From contig JAAHGF010000008.1 in NCBI GenBank assembly GCA_010672585.1, positions 716,091 through 780,090 of the forward strand: a DNA stretch of 64,000 nucleotides. The letters run 5' to 3'. A program made the translations under genes and the position numbers. Shown here piece after piece: positions 28,263 to 37,300 of the stretch (its first letter is position 1; every line of letters begins with the position of its first letter). The notes under the pieces were generated by a model. It ran no database searches, was not told the DNA's origin, and worked only from the letters and a program-made list of their open reading frames with translations. Origin of the DNA: Okeania sp. SIO1I7. Its GTDB lineage: Bacteria > Cyanobacteriota > Cyanobacteriia > Cyanobacteriales > Microcoleaceae.

Positions 28263-29675
28263 TTATTGATTGTTGCATTGAGCTAACCTATCCATCAGAA
28301 AAGCATACTTAGCAGTTGCTGAAGATGTTCTTTTACGATGGGGAGCGGGAAGATGACCTTTTGGTGAATTTAAACTAAAGACTAGCTCATCATATTCTAA
28401 CCACCTCCCGTTTTTGTACCATCCAACAGCTCTGCCAAAACGTTCATAAAATTCCTGTTGAAAACTTCCTAGCTTATTTCCTGTTTCCAAATAGATTGGT
28501 TTTTGTACACTAAAACCAAAATTTGCGTTAGAATATACCATCTAAAGTCTGTCTATTTTTTTGAAGTCTGAACAAGGAAAGTTATATATTGAATTACGTT
28601 CTAACCATCCTTCTGATTTTCGGTTTGCAACTTGAAGCATTATATTTTCTGTTTCCTGATCTGCTTCTTTCCACTTTTGTTCTCCAAGCAGCTTTTCTAG
28701 ATTAAAATAGTTTGCGTGTAATTTGTTGGAAGTAGGTGTTCCTGAAAAAGGTTCTTTTTGCATACGCATAATATTAGAAATAACTACCGAAGCAAGAACA
28801 AAACTGTAAGTAACACCAATTCCTAAGACTATTTTAACCCAACTGCGGCAGGAAGGTAAAGGTGGGGTAAATGGTGGTAAAGCAGTTATTACTTCATCAA
28901 CAGTTTTATAACGATTTCTCCAATCATACAACACCATTTTATCCAGAACACGAGCAAATTTTTCACTCACATTAACTTGATTTTTCCAGATAATTTCACC
29001 TGTTGAACGATCTGTAGGAAATTGATTTACATGAACTCCAGTTAATGCTTCAATAGCCATAATTCCCACAGCATAAATATCACTGCAAAACTTAGGTTGA
29101 CCTGCTGCTTGTTCCATAGGCATATATCCAGGAGTTCCTACTGCTATTGTTATAGTTGTTTGACCTCCTCTAATAACAGTTAATCCTTTAATTTCTTTCA
29201 CTGCCCCAAAGTCAATTAAAACTATTTTTCCATCAGATTTTCTCCGCATAATATTCTGAGGTTTCAAGTCACGATGAATTACATTTTGCTGATGCACATA
29301 CTTTAAAACTGACAAAATTTCAGTTAATAATTGAACAGTTTGATTTTCTGTAAATCTACTCCGAGAATAAATCTCTTTTGTTAAGTCATATCCCTCAATA
29401 AATTCTTGAACTAAATAAAATTGCCCACCCTCTTCAAAGTAGGCAAATAACTGAGGAATTTGCTCGTGTTTTCCCAGACGATGTAATATTTTTGCTTCCT
29501 TATCAAATAAATTTTTAGCAACTTGAAAAACTTGGGGACGTGGGTCTGAAGGAGTTAGTTGTTTAACCACACATTGAGGATGATTAGGAAGGTCTAAATC
29601 TACTGCTAAATAAGTAGTTCCGAAACCACCCTTTCCTAACTCAGAGATAATTTTATAACGATGCCTAAGTATCAT
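28263..29675 (-). pseudogene. Ser/Thr kinase-Gun4 gene split by one in-frame TAG
   Basis: Codons 1-377 encode a complete kinase domain (ELGKGGFGTTYLA, CVVKQL, HRDLKPQN, DFGAVKEI), a membrane segment near 285-305 and the first part of a Gun4 domain ending SDFKKIDRL. Then comes TAG (28542-28544). The same frame continues without further stops for 92 codons with the rest of Gun4 (YSNANFGFSVQ...FSLNSPKGHLPAP). In the intact paralog at 32087-33487 the matching place is a Trp (INQIWTQRSKGKFGY), so a TGG-to-TAG change explains the break. No other damage is visible, so the event is recent, or the TAG is read through. Either the kinase works without its sensor, or the gene is dying. Confidence 0.85.
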
Positions 29676-29952
29676 GTTAGTAATTATTTATTTGAGAAAA
29701 TTATAGCTTTTTTTTAGGAGTTAGGAATTAGAAAATAGTTAGAGTAGTTTAATCTTTTACAGCATATTTCGGGCAAATGAGGTACAGGGTAAATGATGAA
29801 AATATTGTAGTGCGGGTATCTTGCCCACGATGGGTGTACCTCATAACAACAGAAAGCGCTGTAAATATTTTCAAGCTTACAACAAATACATACAATAGGG
29901 TATATAATTGTTGGGTTGCGCTTCGCTTAACCCAACCTACTAGCCACTTTTT

Positions 29953-31362
29953 TTAGGAGTCAGGAAGAGGTTTAAAGTCATACCTATTCCCAATCTTCAA
30001 AACTTTCACTAATTGAATATCACCATCATAGTCACCAGTGTCTGAAAATTTAACTGCTTTGAACGCTCCAGGTGTAGAAAACCCTGATGATAACTCCTCC
30101 CGAACACCTTCACGAGTTGGTTGAATTTGCTTTTCAATTGCTTTCCCCAGAGCTTGAGTTGCATCATACGCAGTAATTGTTCGCCAATTCACACTTGAAG
30201 TTCCCCAAAGTTTTTGAGAGCGTTTGGGAAAATCTGAACCTGTTTCATTTGCTTCAATATCCCATGCTATAGCTACAACCATTTTTACAGCACTATCTCG
30301 ACCTTTCTCAAGAGTCTTTGCAGAGTAAACAGCATCCCCACCTAATACTGGTAAATTTCCTTGATTAACCTGAACGATTTCCAGAGCTTGATCTAAATAA
30401 CCTGAGCTGGGAGCTAACATCAACACATTTGCTGAATCTTTTGCCCTATTCAGAACTGCAGTTGCTTTCTCACGCCAATCTTCAGGATTTTTTGACCATG
30501 TAGATAGATCGCAATCTGGGTCTTCTCTCAGAACAATATTCCTTCTCCCTAACTCAGAGGTAAATTCTTGACTTAGTGATTTACTGTAGTTGCTATCTGA
30601 GTTATAAAACACTACTGCTTTTACTGAGCTGAACTTATCCTGAGCATATTTTGCTAATGCTTCTGCAGCCGCTCGATCGCTTGGTACGGTACGAAAAAAA
30701 TAAGGACTGTAATTTGTTAGCTCAACAGACGTACTAACAGGAGAAATAGATACAAGTTGGGAATCCTTGTAAATATCGGCTGTTCCCAGGGAAGTGCCAC
30801 TTGAGTAATGACCAACTACTCCTAGAATTTCCTTTCTCTTTGTTAACTCTCTGGCAACTTCTTCCGCAATTTTTGTGCCGTTATTAAAGTCATTATCATC
30901 ATCATCAGCAATTGCTATTTTCAACATTCCTTCAGCACCCGATCTAGAAAAATTCCAATCATACTGAGCATGAGCAACTCCACGCAAAATTTCCAGAGAC
31001 TTATTCAAACTACTACTAATTGGCATAGATACAGCAATAACATGGTAAGGTTTTTTATTTTTTTCAACTTCTAGGTTATTCAGAAAAATTCGTGCTTCTG
31101 GATCGTTAGGTTTTGATTCCAAGTAATTAGTTAAAGTTCTAAATGCCTGATCGTAATTCCTATTAGCAATTGAATTAATTCCTCTTTCTCTTTCAGGTCT
31201 AACTTCTTCTGGATTTGCTAAGGATTTCTCTCCAAATGTAATACGCTCTGAAATACTGTCACCATTAGGTTTAGAAGAATTGAAAACACAAGAAACCACA
31301 ATAAAGACGATGAAACTAAGGAGTATCAGTCTTTGTAGTTTAACTCGTAATATTTTGTTCAT
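29953..31362 (-). CDS. ABC-type ligand-binding lipoprotein (LivJ-like, type 1 fold)
   Basis: The 469-aa protein has an N-terminal lipoprotein signal: hydrophobic LILLSFIVFIVV then SC, a lipobox-like Cys near residue 27. A TPR-like pair follows (GINSIANRNYDQAFRTLTNY). A periplasmic-binding-protein type 1 domain follows from about residue 105 (AVSMPISSSLNKSLEILRGV, VVGHYSSGTSLGTADIY, GDAVYSAKTLEKG). No permease or ATPase genes are nearby, so it more likely acts as a sensor than in uptake. It lies between two kinase-Gun4 genes on the same strand, which fits a signalling role. The last residues (LPDS) are encoded by a TCCTGAC-type repeat unit. Confidence 0.82.
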   Translation of the reverse strand: MNKILRVKLQRLILLSFIVFIVVSCVFNSSKPNGDSISERITFGEKSLANPEEVRPERERGINSIANRNYDQAFRTLTNYLESKPNDPEARIFLNNLEVEKNKKPYHVIAVSMPISSSLNKSLEILRGVAHAQYDWNFSRSGAEGMLKIAIADDDDNDFNNGTKIAEEVARELTKRKEILGVVGHYSSGTSLGTADIYKDSQLVSISPVSTSVELTNYSPYFFRTVPSDRAAAEALAKYAQDKFSSVKAVVFYNSDSNYSKSLSQEFTSELGRRNIVLREDPDCDLSTWSKNPEDWREKATAVLNRAKDSANVLMLAPSSGYLDQALEIVQVNQGNLPVLGGDAVYSAKTLEKGRDSAVKMVVAIAWDIEANETGSDFPKRSQKLWGTSSVNWRTITAYDATQALGKAIEKQIQPTREGVREELSSGFSTPGAFKAVKFSDTGDYDGDIQLVKVLKIGNRYDFKPLPDS

Positions 31363-31404
31363 GAATAAAAATAATAAAAATTGGCGTTGGTAAATTAGTG
31401 TATC

Positions 31405-32043
31405 AGGACTTAGGCAAAGGCACTATTTATAGAGTGCAAGTACTATTGGACAATAGTTATCAACGCTATATATAGCTTATTTGCGTAATTCCTATGTATG
31501 ATATTAATCTTAATTACTTAGGAGTCAACCCACCCCTACTGCGACCGTGGAGGGGAAAAAAGAAGAAGAAATCAGAATACAGGACTTAGGCAAAGGCACT
31601 ATTTATAGAGTGCAAGTACTATTGGACAATAGTTATCAACGCTATATATAGCTTATTTGCGTAATTCCTATGTATGATATTAATCTTAATTACTTAGGAG
31701 TCAACCCACCCCTACTGCGACCGTGGAGGGGAAAAAAGAAGAAGAAATCAGAATACAGGACTTAGGCAAAGGCACTATTTATAGAGTGCAAGTACTGTTG
31801 GACAATAGTTATGAACGCTATATATAGCTTATTTGCGTAATTCCTATGTATGATATTAATCTTAATTACTTAGGAGTCAACCCACCTCTAACCCCTCCCA
31901 GGAGGGGAAAAAAGAAGAAGAAATCAGAATACAGGACTTAGGCAAAGGCACTATTTATAGAGTGCAAGTACTATTGGACAATAGTTATGAACGCTATATA
32001 TAGCTTATTTGCGTAATTCCTATGTATGATATTAATCTTAATT
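31405..32043. repeat. 176-bp tandem repeat, 3.6 copies
   Basis: Copies begin AGGACTTAGGCAAAGG at 31405, 31581, 31757 and 31933, exactly 176 bp apart and nearly identical. Each unit holds an inverted pair (AGGACTTAGGCAAA and TTTGCGTAATTCCT) and a CCCACCCCTA block. In the third copy that block is replaced by a same-length CACCTCTAACCCCTCCC version. The unit resembles the interrupted element at 45863-46160. No gene. Confidence 0.92.
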
Positions 32044-32086
32044 TAGATAAAAAAAGAACTGGAAAAAGTCTTTAAACCTCCTTTTG

Positions 32087-33487
32087 TCATAATTGACACT
32101 GGGCAGCGCGAGTAAGAATTAAGGCAAAATTTTCACCGTCGGTACTGAGGTGTCCCTTTGGAGCATCTATTGTAAACTGAAGTTCGTTATCTGAGAGGTA
32201 ACCATTGTCATCCTTATCTGTTCCCGTTTTCCATCCTACGGCGATCGCGAACCGCCGCCAAGCTCGAACATCATCTCGAAAAGCTTCTAGGGTATCCCCA
32301 TTCTCATCAATTACTTGAAGTTGAGCAGTGTAGCCAAATTTGCCCTTCGATCTTTGTGTCCAAATTTGATTAATTCGCTGCAAATCTGGGCAAGAAAATT
32401 GCTCTGCTTCTGACACAGATATGTAAGAATAATCCCCATCTTGATCGCCAACTTGGTTGATTAATTGCCAATTCTGTCGATCTGCCTTCTGCCATTGCCC
32501 TTTTTCTGCCAAAGCATCTAAACTATTGTACATTGCCTCCACATCTTTCCCCTGTCCCGCTTCTATGACTCCTTTTGAGAAGATAGAAGCAACAGCCACC
32601 AAAGCAACACTAACCAAAGCAACAATACCAGCAGCAATTCCTAAAGGTTTATAAGAAAGTGGGCGTTTACCAATATTCCTTAATTTGCCAATTACTTCAT
32701 CAACAGTTTGATAACGATTTTTCCAATATTCAGCAACCATTTTATCTAGAATTCGACCTAAATCATCACTCACATTAACTTGATCTTTCCAGATAATTTC
32801 ACCAGTGGATGGGTTTTCAGTAAACTGATTTACCCGCATTCCAGTTAATACTTCAATACCGATCATTCCCACAGCATAAATATCGCTACAAAATTTAGGT
32901 TTACCTGCTGCTTGTTCGCTAGGCATATATCCAGTAGTTCCCACTGCTATTGTTGTAGTTGTAAGACCTTCACTTGTCACTGTTAATCCTTTAATTTCTT
33001 TGACTGCCCCAAAATCTATTAATACAATTTTGCCATCAGATTTTCTCCGCATAATATTTTGCAGTTTTAAGTCACGATGAATTACGTTTTGCTGATGTAC
33101 ATATTTTAAAACCTCTAAGATTTCAATTAATAGTTTAATGGTCTCATTTTCTGTAAATATTCTTTGAGAATAAATCTCTTTTGCTAAGTCATTTCCTTCA
33201 ATAAATTCTTGTACTAAATAAAATTGTCCGCCCTCTTCAAAATAGTCAAAAAAACCAGGTATTTGATTATGTTCACCAAGGTTTTGTAAGGCTTTTACTT
33301 CTTTTTTAAATAATTTTTTAGCCACTTGAAAAACTTTCGGTCGCTGGTCTGAAGGAGTTAGTTGTTTAACAACACATTGACGATGATTAGGATGGTCTAT
33401 ATCCGTAGCTAAATAAGTAGTTCCAAAACTACCCTTTCCTAACTCAGAGATAATTTGATAACGATGCCTAAGTATTCTGTTAGTCAT
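32087..33487 (-). CDS. Ser/Thr protein kinase with C-terminal Gun4 domain
   Basis: The 466-aa protein (ATG at 33487; an upstream in-frame start at 33508 adds seven residues). The kinase domain at about 5-275 has ELGKGSFGTTYLA, CVVKQL, HRDLKLQN (Leu for Pro), DFGAVKEI and GTTGYMPSEQ. A membrane segment at about 290-312 (GIAAGIVALVSVALVAVASI) is followed by a complete Gun4 domain (about 325-466: AEQFSCPDLQRINQIWTQRS, FAIAVGWKTGTD, FTIDAPKGHLST). Gun4 binds porphyrins and activates Mg chelatase in its free-standing form. Fused to a kinase it may sense tetrapyrroles, which is inference. It is the intact counterpart of the split gene at 28263-29675. Confidence 0.92.
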   Translation of the reverse strand: MTNRILRHRYQIISELGKGSFGTTYLATDIDHPNHRQCVVKQLTPSDQRPKVFQVAKKLFKKEVKALQNLGEHNQIPGFFDYFEEGGQFYLVQEFIEGNDLAKEIYSQRIFTENETIKLLIEILEVLKYVHQQNVIHRDLKLQNIMRRKSDGKIVLIDFGAVKEIKGLTVTSEGLTTTTIAVGTTGYMPSEQAAGKPKFCSDIYAVGMIGIEVLTGMRVNQFTENPSTGEIIWKDQVNVSDDLGRILDKMVAEYWKNRYQTVDEVIGKLRNIGKRPLSYKPLGIAAGIVALVSVALVAVASIFSKGVIEAGQGKDVEAMYNSLDALAEKGQWQKADRQNWQLINQVGDQDGDYSYISVSEAEQFSCPDLQRINQIWTQRSKGKFGYTAQLQVIDENGDTLEAFRDDVRAWRRFAIAVGWKTGTDKDDNGYLSDNELQFTIDAPKGHLSTDGENFALILTRAAQCQL

Positions 33488-33569
33488 TATTTTTAAGTTT
33501 GTAAGCATTCAGCTGTCAGCTATCGGCTATCAGCTATTGTTTCTGGTTTTAGATAACAGTTTTATTAAC

Positions 33570-33704
33570 AGAAGTTATGCACGGACATAAATAAAGTGAG
33601 AGTGCCATTCGGAGCTTTGCGGAGCGCAAATGCCAAAAGCTTGCGCATAACTATCGTTAACGCCCCTACATATGGCGTTTTCAAGATGAATCTGCGTAAG
33701 TCCT
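33570..33704. mobile_element. MITE-like element of the AGGACTTACGCA family
   Basis: The ends GAAGTTATGCACGG and CTGCGTAAGTCCT bracket an interior (GCCATTCGGAGC, CGCCCCTACA, ATGGCGTTTTCAAG) nearly the same as in 19105-19219, with a 20-30 bp insertion. No gene. Confidence 0.65.
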
Positions 33705-33992
33705 GTTAATCTTTTACAACAGTTTCTATAGGCTAACTTTCGTTCACTTAACAATATTAAAATCGGAAATTTTGATAATTTAAGAAAGCATACATATCAA
33801 TAATATCAAATGAATTAATATCTCCTGTATGGGCGAATGTTATTCGCCCCTACTTAATAAAAGCCTCATACTCTGCCAAGATAAGAGAAAATCAGTACCA
33901 GGGGTAAGTTGGTAAACTGTCCCTAAAATTAGTAAAATTGCCCAAAATTCTCACATACTAGATTTATAACCAATAGTTTTAGGAAGCAGATA

Positions 33993-35957
33993 ATGACCAC
34001 ATCTATACAATCTCCCGACTCCTGGCAAATGAGCGATCGCGAACGTGCCAATCTCCAAAAAGTCACTCTCTACAACTCTGTTCAATCTCTCTCCGAAATA
34101 TGGCCACTGGCTGCCAAACATTATAATCAGACCATCGCCCTCCATGACCCTCATGCCAAACCAGAAGTCAAATTTACTTATGCAGAATTAAACGAACAGA
34201 TTCAAAAATTTGCTGCCGGTCTACAATCATTGGGAGTTGTCCCTACAGAAAATGACACATCAATACCTCCAAGAGTGGCCTTATTTGCTGACAATAGCCC
34301 TCGATGGATGATTGCCGACCAAGGTATTATTGCTGCAGGGGCAGCAGATGTTGTGAGAAGTGGGACTGCGGATATCGAAGAATTGGCTTATATTCTTCAA
34401 CATAGTGGCAGTGTGAGTTTGGTCGTGGAAAATTTGGCCTTGTTGAAAAAATTGAGCGATCGCCTACAAGACTTACCCATACATTTGATTATTCTGCTGT
34501 CTGAAGAAGACCCAAATCCTGAGGAAAGTCTACCTGTAGTTAAATTTTCTCAAGTCATTGCTACAGGAGAAGACCGCCCCCTGAAACCCACTAAGCAAAA
34601 CCTGGAAACTCTTGCTACTTTGCTCTACACTTCTGGCACAACTGGCAAACCCAAAGGTGTCATGCTGACCCATGGCAACCTGCTCTATCAAATTAATGTT
34701 CTCGGGGCACTTATTCAACCCAATCCAGGAGAATGTACCCTAAATATCTTACCTACTTGGCATACTTTTGGTAGAACAGGAGAATATTTTTTCCTCTCCC
34801 AAGGTTGTACCCAAATTTATACTAATAAACGTTCTCTCAAAAAAGACTTCCAACAATATAAACCCCACTATGTCACCAGTGTGCCTAGAGTTTGGGAATT
34901 AATATATGAAGGGGTACAAAAACAACTCAGAGAACAACCAGCCAATAAACAAAAGTTAGCTCAATTTTTCTTAGGCGTAAGTCAACGTTATATTGAAGCT
35001 AGGCGTGTCAGTCAAGGATTAGTTTTGCAACTTGACCCACCATCTCAGTCTCAGAAATTGCTGGCTACTTTACAAAGTTGGGTATTATTACCTCTTCATC
35101 GTCTGGGAGAAAAAATCATTTATCAAAAAATCCGCCAAGCTACTGGTGGTCGCCTGAAATTTGCCATAAGTGGGGGCGGTTCTCTAGCGATGCACTTAGA
35201 AAACTTCTTTGAAATAGTCGGTATAGGCTTATTGGTAGGATATGGTTTAACCGAAACTTCTCCAGTTTTGACTGTTCGACACCATTGGAACAATCTCCGG
35301 GGGTCTGCTGGTAAACCCATTCCAGCTACTGAGATTAAAGTGGTAGATCCAGAAACTAACAAAACTCTGACAGTTGGTAATAAAGGTGTGGTTTGGGCAC
35401 GAGGGCCACAAATTATGAATGGTTATTATCAAAATCCCGAAGCTACTGAGAAAGTGATTGACTCCGAAGGTTGGTTTAATACTGGGGATATAGGTTGGAT
35501 AACCCCAGAAAATGATTTGGTATTAACTGGTCGGGCAAAAGATACAATTGTTCTGACTAATGGGGAAAATATTGAACCTCAGCCCATTGAAGATGCTTGT
35601 GCCCGCAGTCAATATATTGACCAAATTATGCTAGTGGGGCAAGACCAGAAATTTTTGGGTGCTTTAGTCGTGCCTAATATTGAAGCAGTGGAACAATGGG
35701 CTATTCAACTCAATCCTTCAGAATCTCAACCACAGATTGATTGGGAAAGTCAGACCATTCAAGAATTGTTCCGCCAGGAATTGAATCGGGAGGTAAAAAA
35801 TCGCCCCGGATATCGGCCCGATGACCGTATTGGACCTTTTCGCTTGATTCTGGAACCGTTTACGGTAGAAAATGGCATGACAACCCAAACGATGAAGATC
35901 AAACGTCCCATTGTCACGGACCATTACCGCGATATGATTAACAAGATGTTTGATTGA
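33993..35957 (+). CDS. aas: Long-chain acyl-ACP/acyl-CoA synthetase (AMP-forming)
   Basis: This 654-aa member of the ANL superfamily activates free fatty acids with ATP. The P-loop motif YTSGTTGKPKGVMLTHGNL is near residue 212. The motif YGLTETSPV near 417 and the hinge region with NTGDIGW and GRAKDTIVLTNGENIEPQP near 505-530 are present, including a catalytic-type Lys toward the C-terminus (MTTQTMKIKRP). In cyanobacteria this single-copy enzyme recycles fatty acids released from membrane lipids onto acyl carrier protein (Aas, slr1609 type). The symbol is assigned by that similarity. ATG at 33993. A short AGCAGTCAGC-type repeat follows 8 bases after the stop. Confidence 0.9.
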   Translation: MTTSIQSPDSWQMSDRERANLQKVTLYNSVQSLSEIWPLAAKHYNQTIALHDPHAKPEVKFTYAELNEQIQKFAAGLQSLGVVPTENDTSIPPRVALFADNSPRWMIADQGIIAAGAADVVRSGTADIEELAYILQHSGSVSLVVENLALLKKLSDRLQDLPIHLIILLSEEDPNPEESLPVVKFSQVIATGEDRPLKPTKQNLETLATLLYTSGTTGKPKGVMLTHGNLLYQINVLGALIQPNPGECTLNILPTWHTFGRTGEYFFLSQGCTQIYTNKRSLKKDFQQYKPHYVTSVPRVWELIYEGVQKQLREQPANKQKLAQFFLGVSQRYIEARRVSQGLVLQLDPPSQSQKLLATLQSWVLLPLHRLGEKIIYQKIRQATGGRLKFAISGGGSLAMHLENFFEIVGIGLLVGYGLTETSPVLTVRHHWNNLRGSAGKPIPATEIKVVDPETNKTLTVGNKGVVWARGPQIMNGYYQNPEATEKVIDSEGWFNTGDIGWITPENDLVLTGRAKDTIVLTNGENIEPQPIEDACARSQYIDQIMLVGQDQKFLGALVVPNIEAVEQWAIQLNPSESQPQIDWESQTIQELFRQELNREVKNRPGYRPDDRIGPFRLILEPFTVENGMTTQTMKIKRPIVTDHYRDMINKMFD

Positions 35958-36361
35958 AATAGCAGTCAGCACTTCAGCGGTCAGCGGTCAGCTCTCAAGG
36001 TGTATGATGGGGAATTCAAACCCCCAGAATACTCACACCACTAATTTTTCAAATATAGTGGGGGACGCCGAACCTGCCGATTTTAGCTGTTAACGCAGTT
36101 CCTCTGTAAGAGGCTAGCTGAAGAGCTGATAGCTTGTTAATATAGCAACCGCCTTGGCGGTTAGGACTTATGCGGATGATGAACCTCAGACAGGGAAATG
36201 TTTTCCTCACTATCCCAAGTTTCATGTTCCTTGTTCCCTGCTATATTGGGGATTTTAGATTTTGGATTGAGTATCATCCAGATTTTCTGCAATCTTAAAG
36301 TCTAAAATCAATATTCTCGCCTTTATGTACAAACAAAAATAAACTGACAAGAACAACTTTT

Positions 36362-36811
36362 ATGGAGTATTCTCAAACACAATTACTTTTAAAGCGAGCG
36401 ATTAACGTTAGAGTAGTCGTTACCCCACGCTGGAAAGAAGAAGCCCAACAACAACTACAAACCCAAATTAATAATTTAGATAGCCAATTACAACAGATTG
36501 AAATACAAGGGCAAAAGGCAATTGCTGAAATTAGAAAGCAAAGTGTACAGCCTCCAGGTCCTCAAGTACAACAGCAAATTAATAATATACAAGCACAGAT
36601 CAGCCAAAAGAAAAATGAGTTTGTAGAGCAGAAAAATCAAGCTTTACAACAATTACAACAAGTACAAACTTTGGAATTAGAGCAAGAAGTTAGTCAAGGT
36701 CAAATTGAAAGTGTATTTACTGCAGATGTAGGAGATAATTTGATCAAGAAAATGCAAGTAGAAGTTCTCCTGCGTGATGGGGTAATTGAAGAAGTGCGAG
36801 GTGAGGTTTAG
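36362..36811 (+). CDS. YlqD-family coiled-coil protein (149 aa)
   Basis: A short protein with a beta-strand start (LLLKRAINVRVVVTPRWKEE) is followed by a Gln-rich coiled coil (residues about 25-115). It ends with a small beta domain (ESVFTADVGDNLIKKMQVEV). This is the pattern of the YlqD family found in Firmicutes and cyanobacteria, whose function is unknown. There is no signal peptide or membrane segment. A GAATTTA heptamer array follows 25 bp after the stop codon. The start codon is the ATG at 36362. Confidence 0.8.
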   Translation: MEYSQTQLLLKRAINVRVVVTPRWKEEAQQQLQTQINNLDSQLQQIEIQGQKAIAEIRKQSVQPPGPQVQQQINNIQAQISQKKNEFVEQKNQALQQLQQVQTLELEQEVSQGQIESVFTADVGDNLIKKMQVEVLLRDGVIEEVRGEV

Positions 36812-36835
36812 AGGGAAAAAAAAGAAGGTTTGAAG

Positions 36836-36869
36836 AATTTAGAATTTAGAATTTAGAATTTAGAATTAC
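36836..36869. repeat. STRR (GAATTTA heptamers)
   Basis: Four to five tandem GAATTTA units just downstream of the YlqD-like gene. The 36870-37300 spacer that follows holds further short repeats (AGAAGTC, CTGATAA types) and no gene. Confidence 0.85.
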
Positions 36870-37300
36870 CTCTCCTTTAAAACGGATAGGATTGACTCAA
36901 AGGAAATTTTTTCTTTTGATCCCCTTAAAAGGGGAGGCTTTATACCACAATTTTTCGGTAAGGTGTTAGGTAGTAGGTAGTGGACTCAGCAAAAAAGAGG
37001 GTCTCAAGCCTCCCCTAAATAAACTTCAGTATTTCAAGCCTCTGGCTTTAGCCGGAGGTACTGTTAACGAAGTCAGAAGTTAGAAGTCAGAAGTTAACCC
37101 ACCCCTGCCCCTACCAGGAGGGGAAGTAGGGGATTTGAGCTTCGCTCCAAAAATATTTCGCCTTAAAAAGCGGGGTTGCGCGACCCAATTATTTTGACAA
37201 CTGATAACTGATAACTGATAACTGATCAGAATTCCCTTCTGCCTCCTTACCTCTGCCTTTCCTGATAATTGATCGACAAAAAAAACAACGGAAAATTAAC

